Source of the DNA: Deltaproteobacteria bacterium
Lineage (GTDB): Bacteria; Desulfobacterota_B; Binatia; UBA9968
Length of the DNA stretch: 7,093 nucleotides
Assembly (NCBI GenBank): GCA_022545745.1
Contig: JACZQL010000058.1
Coordinates: forward strand, 1-7,093
Direction: 5' to 3'
Below the pieces are notes generated by a model, which worked only from the letters and a program-made list of their open reading frames with translations, had not been told where the DNA came from and searched no databases. Positions 1 through 6,684 of this stretch are shown here, in pieces. A program made the translations under genes and the position numbers. Positions within the stretch are counted from its first letter, which is position 1, and every line of letters begins with the position of its first letter.

Positions 1-387
1 ATGGCCGAGATGGATACTTACAACGTGCTGAGTGCTTCGGATTTGGTATGGGTAGCCTCGGGGACGGCGACCCTTGAGGCGGCACTGCTGTGCAAACCCA
101 TGATTGTGGTCTACCGCTTGTCATGGTTAACCTACGCACTGGCACGGTTGCTGGTTCGCGTGAATCATATTGGAATGGTTAATATTGTTGCTGGGGACAG
201 GGTGGTCCCGGAGCTGATTCAAGACGATGTGACAGAGGACAGGATTTGTACGGAGACTCAGCGGATTCTCACTGATACGAATCTGTGCCGACAGATGGTT
301 AAGAGAATGGAAGAAGTGCGAGAACGATTGGGTTCTCCGGGCGCACCCCGGCGTGTGGCGGAGATGGCGCTTTCGTTAATCAATTAA
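1..387 (+). CDS. lpxB: Lipid-A-disaccharide synthase LpxB, C-terminal part (5' end outside window)
   Basis: LpxB (GT19 family) condenses UDP-diacylglucosamine with lipid X to give the tetra-acylated disaccharide of lipid A, at the cytoplasmic face of the inner membrane. The visible 128 residues match the family's C-terminal third: an SDLVWVASGTATLEAALL block (residues 12-29, the nucleotide-sugar binding region), then MIVVYRLSWLTYALARLLV, then the VVPELIQDD block near residues 68-76. Full-length LpxB is about 380 residues, so some 250 residues are missing on the left. The ATG at position 1 lies inside the conserved domain and is unlikely to be the true start. The gene ends with TAA 21 bases before msbA, which fits one operon. 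Identity is well supported by motifs. Whether the upstream part is intact cannot be seen. Confidence 0.9.
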   Translation: MAEMDTYNVLSASDLVWVASGTATLEAALLCKPMIVVYRLSWLTYALARLLVRVNHIGMVNIVAGDRVVPELIQDDVTEDRICTETQRILTDTNLCRQMVKRMEEVRERLGSPGAPRRVAEMALSLIN

Positions 388-395
388 TTTGCTGC

Positions 396-402
396 GGGAG
401 GG
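396..402 (+). promoter_or_regulatory. Ribosome-binding site of msbA
   Basis: A GGGAGGG run lies 6 bases before the TTG at 409. It fits the anti-Shine-Dalgarno sequence well and decides the choice of a TTG start for msbA. The next in-frame ATG codons fall inside the first membrane helix. Confidence 0.75.
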
Positions 403-408
403 AAAAGG

Positions 409-2163
409 TTGAGCAACTATCTAAGATTGCTGCAGTATCTCAAGCCCTATATCTGGCCCTACTTCTCCATCGCGATGGTCTGTATGGTGGGTTACAGTGC
501 TACCATGGGCATACTTCCCTTTATTGTAGAAAGGATCTTTGACGACGTCTTTGCTCGCAGGGATCAGGAAGCCCTTCATTACCTCCCGTTCGTTATCGTC
601 GCTGTATTTGCCCTTCGCGGCCTTATGAACTTCGGGCAAAGCTTCTTGACCGAGTACGTAGGCCTGCGAATCATTACCGATGTTCGGCACGCCATCAATC
701 GTCATTTACAGTTTTTACCCCTTTCCTATTTTCAACGACATCCCACGGGCGAACTCATTTCACGTGTGAACAACGATGTGGGCTTGATTCGACAGGGGGT
801 CACCAATTCTACCGCGTCCCTGCTGCGCGATTCAACCTCCATGTTGGCTCTGATCACAGTGGCCTTTCTAAAAGATTGGGTCTTGGCGACCATCGCCTTT
901 GCGGTCTTCCCCGCGTCGGTTTTACCTGTGCTGCACATCACCAAAAACATTAAGCGACATACGAAGCGAGGGCAGATTAGCATTGCAAACCTGACCACAG
1001 TGTTACAGGAAAGTATACAAGGGAACCGTGTGGTTAAGGCCTTTGGTATGGAAAATTATGAGATCGAAAAATTTGCCCGAGAAAATTTGCGTCTTTTGAA
1101 GCAATTCGTTCGTGCGAGTCGGGCGAAGGCCGTGATCACCCCGGCCATGGAACTACTCTCTTCCATGGCCATCGGAGCAGTGGTTTGGTATGGCGGGTCC
1201 AGTGTGATCGGAGGCGGGCGAACCCAAGGGGAATTCATGGCATTCATGACGGCCATGTTCCTCATGTATCAACCCTTTAAGCATCTCAGCATGACCTATT
1301 CAACCATTTCCCAGGCCATGGCCGGTGCCGAGAGAGTATTCGAGATCCTTGACTATGTCCCTGAAATTAGGGATAAGCCTGGTTCTCGGCAAGCCCCACG
1401 TATTGTCCAGGGAGTTGAATTGCAGGATGTGAGCTTTGGCTATGGCCACGGGTTGGTTCTCAAGAACATCAACCTTAAATTGGATTGGGGTTCTGTGGTC
1501 GCTCTGGTGGGTATCAGTGGCGTGGGTAAGAGTACCTTGGCGGATCTAATCCTCCGGTTTTACGATGTGAGTTCAGGTAAAATCATGATCGATGGTGTCG
1601 ATATCCGTGAGGTGACTCTTGAATCTCTTCGTTCCCAAATCGGAATTGTGACTCAACACACCTTTCTCTTTAACGATACCGTGAAAAATAACATTGCTTA
1701 TGGAGAGCGAAGCAAGGATATGGATCAAATCGTGGCTGCGGCCGAAGCTGCTTATGCTCATGACTTTATTATGGGACTTCCTCAGGGCTATGACACGGTG
1801 GTCGGGGAAATGGGGATGAAGCTTTCGGGGGGACAACAACAAAGGTTGGCTATAGCCCGGGCTCTCCTCAAGGATGGCCCCATTCTTATCCTGGACGAGG
1901 CAACATCCGCCCTCGATGCAGAATCCGAGAGATCGGTCCAGGAGGCTCTAGAAAACCTCATGACTCGACGAACGACTTTAGTCATCGCTCACAGACTTTC
2001 TACCATTCGGAAAGCGGATCGGATTGCCGTCTTGTCGGAGGGGAGGATCGTTGAGGAGGGCACCCACGACGAGCTGTTGGCTCGAAAGACAGAGTACAGC
2101 AGGCTCTATACGTTACAGCTGTTGGAGCAGGAAGGTGATTCGCGGGGAGAAATTCTGCATTGA
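409..2163 (+). CDS. msbA: Lipid A export ABC transporter, ATP-binding and permease protein MsbA
   Basis: This is a half-transporter of 584 residues, the usual MsbA length (about 580). It is expected to form an inner-membrane homodimer that flips core-lipid A to the periplasmic leaflet using ATP. Residues 1 to about 320 form the membrane domain, with hydrophobic stretches near residues 13-38, 60-80, 140-175 and 245-290. The nucleotide-binding domain follows: Walker A GISGVGKST (368-376, K374), Q-loop Q416, ABC signature LSGGQ (472-476), Walker B with D496 and E497, and H-loop H528. All catalytic positions are present. The TTG start is supported by the ribosome-binding site at 396-402. The gene sits between lpxB and waaA, and this LPS context favours MsbA over other ABC exporters of the same fold (multidrug or peptide exporters), which sequence motifs alone would not exclude. 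The stop lies 6 bases before the waaA start. Confidence 0.93.
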   Translation: MSNYLRLLQYLKPYIWPYFSIAMVCMVGYSATMGILPFIVERIFDDVFARRDQEALHYLPFVIVAVFALRGLMNFGQSFLTEYVGLRIITDVRHAINRHLQFLPLSYFQRHPTGELISRVNNDVGLIRQGVTNSTASLLRDSTSMLALITVAFLKDWVLATIAFAVFPASVLPVLHITKNIKRHTKRGQISIANLTTVLQESIQGNRVVKAFGMENYEIEKFARENLRLLKQFVRASRAKAVITPAMELLSSMAIGAVVWYGGSSVIGGGRTQGEFMAFMTAMFLMYQPFKHLSMTYSTISQAMAGAERVFEILDYVPEIRDKPGSRQAPRIVQGVELQDVSFGYGHGLVLKNINLKLDWGSVVALVGISGVGKSTLADLILRFYDVSSGKIMIDGVDIREVTLESLRSQIGIVTQHTFLFNDTVKNNIAYGERSKDMDQIVAAAEAAYAHDFIMGLPQGYDTVVGEMGMKLSGGQQQRLAIARALLKDGPILILDEATSALDAESERSVQEALENLMTRRTTLVIAHRLSTIRKADRIAVLSEGRIVEEGTHDELLARKTEYSRLYTLQLLEQEGDSRGEILH

Positions 2164-2169
2164 GCATTC

Positions 2170-3456
2170 ATGATTTACTGGATTTACAACATTCTCATCA
2201 CACTATTTTTAACGATGGGCCTGCTTTTGTTCCCTCTGGCCTTTTTGTTTGGAAGAAGGGTGTGGGAGGGTGCTCTGGAGAGAATGGCGGTATACCCCCA
2301 GGGGCTTAGGGAATCCCTAAGGGGCTTTCGCCCCATCTGGGTGCACGCGGTTTCAGTGGGCGAGGTGCGATCTGCGGCCTGTCTCACCCGGCAGATTAAG
2401 GCAAAGTACCCGGACCGGAAGATTCTTCTATCCACGGTGACTCGCGCAGGGAAGAAGATGGCCCGCCAGATAGATGCTGGGTTGGACGGTGTCGTTTATT
2501 TTCCCATCGACCACCCTTGGATTGTCCGCCGTGCCTTGCGTCTGTTTGATCCTTCTCTTTTGATCTTTCTGGAGACCGAAATTTGGCCAAATGTTTTGCG
2601 TTTGGCCTATGGCCAAGGGATTCCAACTCTGATGTTGAGTGGCCGAGTCTCTCCCCGCGCGTTTCGTCGCTATCGTGTTTTTGGGTGGTTTTTCTCTACT
2701 GTCCTGAAGAAGTTTACCTCTATTGGTATGCAAAATGGGGATAATGCGGAACGCATCATTCATTTGGGGGCAGATCCGGAAAAGGTCAGCATTACAGGCA
2801 ACCTGAAGCAAGCCCCCGAGGATGGCGCGTTTGATGGAAGGAAAAAAGGGGAGAGGGACCTGGTTCTTGACAGCACAAAGGCCCGGAGAGTCCTGGTTGC
2901 AGGAAGTACCCATCGAGGTGAGGAAGAGGTTTTGCTGGATGTGTTTCAATTTCTCAAGTCACGCTTTCCCAATCTAATGCTGATCTTAGCCCCAAGGCAT
3001 CCCCACCGCTTTGCTGAGGTGGAAAGACTGTTGCAGAGAAAAAGTGTGAGCTATGAGAAAAGGAGCCGGTTGAATGGTCAATTGGTCACTTGGCCTGATG
3101 TGATCTTTCTCGACACTATGGGTGATCTACCGGCAGTGTACGGCCTAGCGGACGTTACATTTGTTGGGGGCAGTTTGGTGGATGCGGGAGGGCATAACCC
3201 AATGGAGCCAGGACGATGGGGTAAACCCGTTTTGTTTGGCCCTCACATGACGAATTTCTCGGACATTGCCACGGAGATGAAAACAAAGGGGGGCGGTATT
3301 GAGGTCCAGAATGGAGAAGAACTGATTCGGGAAATAACCGCACTCCTGAATGACCCGCAAAAGGCCTTGAGGATGGGCAAACAAGCTCAGGAAGTGACGG
3401 GTGGGGACCATGGTGTGGTTGACCGGAGTATGAGTTTAATCAGCCCCTTTATTTAG
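2170..3456 (+). CDS. waaA: 3-deoxy-D-manno-octulosonic acid (Kdo) transferase WaaA
   Basis: WaaA/KdtA (GT30) transfers Kdo from CMP-Kdo to the lipid IVA precursor at the cytoplasmic side of the inner membrane. The protein has 428 residues, normal for the family (about 420-430). It has an N-terminal membrane anchor (residues about 5-28), then HAVSVGEVRSA with the family's catalytic glutamate at E65, ETEIWPN at 135-141, a GSTHRGEEE block starting the C-terminal Rossmann domain, and the donor-binding DAGGHNPMEPGRWGKP block (D338, H342, N343, E346). The ATG at 2170 is 6 bases after the msbA stop. No strong ribosome-binding site lies at a good distance (a GGGGAG at 2144-2149 is too far), so translation coupled to msbA is likely. 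Whether the enzyme adds one or more Kdo units cannot be read from the sequence. Confidence 0.94.
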   Translation: MIYWIYNILITLFLTMGLLLFPLAFLFGRRVWEGALERMAVYPQGLRESLRGFRPIWVHAVSVGEVRSAACLTRQIKAKYPDRKILLSTVTRAGKKMARQIDAGLDGVVYFPIDHPWIVRRALRLFDPSLLIFLETEIWPNVLRLAYGQGIPTLMLSGRVSPRAFRRYRVFGWFFSTVLKKFTSIGMQNGDNAERIIHLGADPEKVSITGNLKQAPEDGAFDGRKKGERDLVLDSTKARRVLVAGSTHRGEEEVLLDVFQFLKSRFPNLMLILAPRHPHRFAEVERLLQRKSVSYEKRSRLNGQLVTWPDVIFLDTMGDLPAVYGLADVTFVGGSLVDAGGHNPMEPGRWGKPVLFGPHMTNFSDIATEMKTKGGGIEVQNGEELIREITALLNDPQKALRMGKQAQEVTGGDHGVVDRSMSLISPFI

Positions 3457-3534
3457 TGCAGGGTTCTTTCGGCGACCCGTTGTGACTGTGGAAGTGAATG
3501 CTGAAAGCGTATGGCGGACCTTAGAGTTTGATGA

Positions 3535-4633
3535 ATGGATGGGGGTTCTTTGGCTCGAAGAGTCTGGGAACGGAGAGGCCCTCTAGGGTGGCTTCTTTGG
3601 ATTTTAGTCCTGCCTTTGTCCTTGTTTTATTCCTCGGTCATTAGAATTCGAAACTTTCTCTATTCAACCGGATGGAGGCCAAGCAGGGGGCTCCCTTGTG
3701 CCGTGGTGAGCGTGGGAAATCTGACAGTTGGGGAACGGGCAAGACTCCGACTACCTTGTGGCTCGCGGAAGAGCTGAGTCAGCAAGGATATAGGGTAGCG
3801 ATACTCAGTCGCGGTTATAAGGGCACCGGTTCGAGTCCTAGGATACTGGAGCCCGGATTTGTGCAGGCGGATGACTCCTTGAGCGCGGGTGATGAACCGG
3901 TCATAATGGCTCAAATCTATGGGCAGAGGGTCGGCGTGGGGAAAAAGAGGTATGATGCGGCAAATCTGGTACTGCGTCATACCCCTATCGATGTTTTTCT
4001 ATTGGACGATGGATTTCAGCATCGCCGTTGAAGCGTGATCTAGACCTTCTTCTGCTGGGACAAGAATGGAGCGGGTGGGTCATCCCTGCGGGCCCGTTTC
4101 GGGAACCCCGAAGTGCACTGTCGCGGGCCCACTTGTATCTCATTACAGGGTCCAGGGAGAAGTGGGAGGCAATCCTGGCTCGACGTGGAGGGCCATCAGA
4201 AACCTTCTGCGGTTGTCTTGAGCCTAAGTCACTATTGACCAAGGAGGAAGACGGGTGGAGGGAGTTACCCTTGGCGGAGATATGCCGCGCTAAGGTCATA
4301 GCAGTTTCGGCTATTGCGAACCCGGAATCATTTTATTGTATGATTCAAGAATGGGGTGGGGACATTGTCGAAGCAATGGAATTCCCAGATCATCATCGCT
4401 ATTCTATCAAGGACTGGCAGGAGATCAGCCGAGCCTCCCGTCATGGGGAACGAATCATTACCACGGAAAAAGACATGGTGAAATTGATTCAATTTCCTTT
4501 TGCGAAAGGAAGCATTTTCGCTTTGCGAGTTAAGATGGTGGTAGAAAGGGGCGATGCTTTGATTAGGGCCGTGGAAAGGGCCATTCACTCGAAGAAGCAG
4601 AGTGTTGGGAGTGGGCAGCCGCTAGATGCTTAG
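3535..4633 (+). pseudogene. lpxK: Tetraacyldisaccharide 4'-kinase LpxK, broken by two single-base frameshifts
   Basis: LpxK phosphorylates the 4' position of the lipid A disaccharide. Three reading frames join into one kinase of about 366 residues, a normal LpxK length: 3535-3732, 3732-4028 and 4028-4633. Read this way, the protein shows an N-terminal RRVWERRGPLGWLL stretch with a membrane anchor, P-loop VGGTGKTP (G66-T71), SRGYKG, GDEP (D120, E121), LLDDGFQHR (D158, D159), PAGPFREP, PDHHRY (D286-H288) and TTEKD. In the LpxK family these correspond to the Walker A site, the catalytic/metal Asp-Glu pair, the DDGFQ motif and the catalytic histidine region. Both breaks behave as one missing base: a G in the run at 3730-3733 and a T at 4028-4029. 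Without repair the P-loop is lost and translation ends at 3777. The start is ATG 3535, just after an in-frame stop; TTG 3550 is also possible. The 3' end overlaps gmhB by 8 bases. Sequencing error or true gene loss are both open. Confidence 0.88.
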
Positions 4634-5228
4634 TACCCATGCAGTCTTTGTGGATCGGGATGGCACTTTGATCCGTGAAGTCGGTTACCTCGCTCGCCAG
4701 GATCAGATTGAACTCCTGCCCCGGGTGCCGGAGGCTATTCGTTTGCTCCAATCCCATGGCCTTAAAGTGGTCATGATCACGAATCAGTCGGCCGTAGCAC
4801 GTGGAATTATAAACGAACAGCAACTCCACAAGATCCACCGTGAGATTGAAAGGGCATTGGATCAAGGCGGCGCTTACCTGGACGGTCTGTATTATTGTCC
4901 TCACCATCCCACGGAAGGCACTTACCCCTACCGAGTCTCGTGTGGATGCCGTAAACCGCAGCCTGGCTTGGTGGAACGGGCATGTTTGGATCTGGGATTG
5001 GATTCGCGTGTCTCCTATGTCATTGGGGATCAGATGAGCGACATGGAGTTGGCCGCTCGCACTGGAGCCACGGGAATCTTGATTGAGTCTCAGACCTCAA
5101 GGGGGGGCAGATCTGGTGGCAAACGGGACGAACCCCCTTTTGTACCTGTGGCGGATTTCTGGACGGCCACTCGGAGGATCGTGCAGCATCATATCGGTAA
5201 GGGGACTCTACAAGAGAGGTGCAATTGA
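4626..5228 (+). CDS. gmhB: D-glycero-D-manno-heptose 1,7-bisphosphate 7-phosphatase GmhB (HAD family)
   Basis: GmhB removes the 7-phosphate from heptose 1,7-bisphosphate in the cytosolic ADP-heptose pathway that feeds the LPS inner core. The 200-residue protein shows HAD motif I VDRDGTL (nucleophile D10, acid D12), motif II MITNQSAVARG, the GmhB-type zinc site CPHHP...CGCRKPQPG (C91, H93, C106, C108), and motif IV VIGDQMSDMELAA (D135, D139). R109-K110 after the zinc site fit the family's substrate and phosphate contacts. The C-terminal part after residue 150 has a Gly/Arg/Lys-rich piece (about 156-164) encoded over a seven-G run, then a normal-looking final helix, so the frame seems correct. 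The start ATG overlaps the lpxK end by 8 bases, suggesting translational coupling. A related HAD phosphatase (histidinol phosphatase) is the main alternative, but the LPS context favours GmhB. Confidence 0.92.
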   Translation: MLSTHAVFVDRDGTLIREVGYLARQDQIELLPRVPEAIRLLQSHGLKVVMITNQSAVARGIINEQQLHKIHREIERALDQGGAYLDGLYYCPHHPTEGTYPYRVSCGCRKPQPGLVERACLDLGLDSRVSYVIGDQMSDMELAARTGATGILIESQTSRGGRSGGKRDEPPFVPVADFWTATRRIVQHHIGKGTLQERCN

Positions 5229-5339
5229 ATGGGTCTGCCAGTTTATGGCAGCCATCGGTAATAGGAATTCGTGGCAAATTGACGGTCAAAGCTGATCGGA
5301 AAATGCTGACAGCATAGATCATGTAGGGAGGGTATCTCA
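5229..5339 (+). other. Intergenic spacer with three small dyad symmetries
   Basis: This is the longest gap in the window (111 bases). It holds CTGCCA-GTTTA-TGGCAG (5235-5251, a 6-bp stem with a 5-base loop), TTGAC-G-GTCAA (5279-5289) and ATGCTG-A-CAGCAT (5303-5315). None is followed by a T-run, so these are not good intrinsic terminators. The TTGACG at 5279 resembles a -35 box, but the matching -10 position (about 5302-5307, AATGCT) is poor. The gap could carry a weak internal promoter or operator or nothing functional. Confidence 0.35.
5326..5332 (+). promoter_or_regulatory. Ribosome-binding site of the Trm112-like gene
   Basis: GGGAGGG lies 7 bases before the ATG at 5340. Its strength and spacing support this very short gene being translated. 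Confidence 0.75.
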
Positions 5340-5507
5340 ATGCCAATCAGCCAGGACTTACTGGATATCTTAGCGTGTCCCAAATGTAAGGGGAACATTC
5401 ATCTAAACGACCCTAGAGACGGCCTCATCTGTGACGCATGCCAGTTGATGTACCCCATCAGGGACGATATCCCAATCATGCTCATTGATGAGGCAGTCAA
5501 ACTGTGA
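5340..5507 (+). CDS. Trm112/YcaR-family small zinc-ribbon protein
   Basis: This 55-residue protein starts MPISQDLLDILACPKCKG and has two CxxC pairs (C13/C16 and C31/C34), followed by YPIRDDIPIMLIDEA. This is the hallmark layout of Trm112p-like proteins (about 60 residues, E. coli YcaR type): a likely zinc ribbon with a conserved Y-PI-DDIP-ML turn. In eukaryotes and archaea Trm112 activates methyltransferases; the role of the short bacterial members is not settled. In E. coli ycaR lies between lpxK and kdsB, so an LPS neighbourhood is a recurring setting. Here it sits between gmhB and waaF. A strong ribosome-binding site 7 bases upstream supports the start. The family call is firm; any LPS-specific role is inference. 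Confidence 0.9.
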   Translation: MPISQDLLDILACPKCKGNIHLNDPRDGLICDACQLMYPIRDDIPIMLIDEAVKL

Positions 5508-5548
5508 GGAACAAGGCCGAGACCTGAGAAGGTTCGGATAACTCGCTC

Positions 5549-6676
5549 ATGGTCACCCCGGTACAGGTCCCCGGTCGCGGTAGGGGAGAGAGGATTCTAA
5601 TCAACCAAACCAGCTATCTTGGCGATGTGATTTTGACGACTCCGCTCCTGGCGGAAATTCGCCGTTGTTATCCGGAGGCAGAATTGGATCTCCTCTGTAC
5701 CCCACGGGCAACGAGTCTCGTAGACAATAATCCGGATATAGATCACATCGTCACAGATGATAAGAGGGGAGAAGGGCGAGGCCTAAAGGGAATGTGGCGC
5801 ATGGCAATGGAATTGAGGCGCCGGCGTTATACCATGGCCCTGTCGCCTCATAAATCATTGCGCAGCGCCCTTCTTCTTTTTCTTGCCCGTATTCCTTGCC
5901 GGATCGGATTTCGCCAGAGCGCAGGATGGTTTCTCTATCATCATCGTGTGAATCGAGACACAAAATTACACGACGTTGATCGGAACCTTTCCCTACTCCA
6001 GGCCTTTGGGATGGATCCTGGGAGTTCTCAAAAGAAATTGCGAATTGAGGTGGACCCAGTGACCCGTGACCGCGTGGAACAAATTTGGCATTCGTTAGGA
6101 CTCGAGAGGCGAGAAGGTCAGCTCATCTTTGGCCTGAATCCAGGGTCAGTCTGGCCTACCAAAAGGTGGTCTGTTGAGGGTTACGCGAATTTAATGGTTC
6201 AGTTGAAGAAGAAGTACCGGTGTGAAGTTGTCCTGTTCGGTGGTCCAGAGGACCGTGAAATTGCAGATAGGATCCAGGAGCTGTCCGGCCATGTTGGGTT
6301 AGATTTGGTGGGGCGCACCAGCCTACGCGAACTTCCCTGTGCCCTGGAACGATGCGACGTGTTCATTACCAATGATAGCGCTCCGATGCATATCGCCGTT
6401 GCCCGTGGGATCCCAGTGGTTGCGCTATTCTGCGCAACGACGCCCTCCTTGGGTTTTTATCCCTATTCCTCTAGGGCTACGGTCGTACAGAAGGAACTTC
6501 CCTGTCGCCCTTGTACTTCTCATGGGGGACGGCGTTGCCCTCTGGGAACAGAGGACTGCATTCACTTGGTGGGGTCCGAAGATGTCTTACGAGGAGTTGA
6601 GCAGGTCATGAACGGTAAAGATCAAAGCGATTCCACAAGTGAGAATCCCTTCACGCCTAATTTCATTACGCTTTAG
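5549..6676 (+). CDS. waaF: ADP-heptose:LPS heptosyltransferase II (GT9 family), WaaF-like
   Basis: GT9 enzymes transfer L-glycero-D-manno-heptose from ADP-heptose to the LPS inner core at the cytoplasmic face. The 375-residue protein shows the N-terminal ILINQTSYLGDVILTTPLL block (D26, the family's catalytic Asp position), GLNPGSVWPTKRW in the donor domain (K205), and FITNDSAPMHIA (D276, H281), which binds the ADP-heptose part. Near the C-terminus a cysteine set PCRPC...CPLG..DC (C319, C322, C330, C337) matches the cysteine-rich end common in WaaF homologues. An in-frame stop at 5525-5527 makes ATG 5549 the only reasonable start, although no close ribosome-binding site is seen (GAGAAGG at 5526-5532 is about 16 bases away). 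The last 20 residues are a polar tail beyond the fold. WaaC or WaaQ-like specificity cannot be fully excluded, but motif style and length suit WaaF. Confidence 0.87.
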   Translation: MVTPVQVPGRGRGERILINQTSYLGDVILTTPLLAEIRRCYPEAELDLLCTPRATSLVDNNPDIDHIVTDDKRGEGRGLKGMWRMAMELRRRRYTMALSPHKSLRSALLLFLARIPCRIGFRQSAGWFLYHHRVNRDTKLHDVDRNLSLLQAFGMDPGSSQKKLRIEVDPVTRDRVEQIWHSLGLERREGQLIFGLNPGSVWPTKRWSVEGYANLMVQLKKKYRCEVVLFGGPEDREIADRIQELSGHVGLDLVGRTSLRELPCALERCDVFITNDSAPMHIAVARGIPVVALFCATTPSLGFYPYSSRATVVQKELPCRPCTSHGGRRCPLGTEDCIHLVGSEDVLRGVEQVMNGKDQSDSTSENPFTPNFITL

Positions 6677-6684
6677 CTATTTCC

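Noticed and set aside
2428..2949. A 173-codon minus-strand open frame inside waaA
   Set aside because: It lies fully opposite a well-conserved Kdo transferase, shows no recognisable motif, and is a shadow of the coding strand. Other minus-strand frames in the window were dropped for the same reason.
3457..3534. Terminator or extra small gene between waaA and lpxK
   Set aside because: Only a 4-bp GGGT/ACCC pairing (3461-3478) without a T-run is visible, and the frame open from GTG 3482 runs into lpxK out of frame with no recognisable protein.
3727..4031. Programmed ribosomal -1 frameshifting as the explanation for the split lpxK
   Set aside because: Neither site has a usable slippery heptamer. 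GTT GGG GAA would need GGG tRNA to re-pair on TGG, and CGT TGA would need CGT tRNA to re-pair on CCG. Needing two such events in one essential gene is less likely than base loss or sequencing error.
4028..4633. A separate gene starting at TTG 4028
   Set aside because: Its protein is the direct continuation of LpxK after DDGFQHRR, with no start signal of its own, so it is the third piece of lpxK.
5083..5295. A 70-codon open frame spanning the gmhB end and the spacer
   Set aside because: Most of it is an alternative frame of gmhB, and the portion in the spacer has no recognisable features.
5279..5307. Sigma-70 type promoter before the Trm112-like gene
   Set aside because: TTGACG is a good -35 match, but the hexamer at the right distance (AATGCT) matches the -10 consensus at only three positions, so it is not listed as a promoter.
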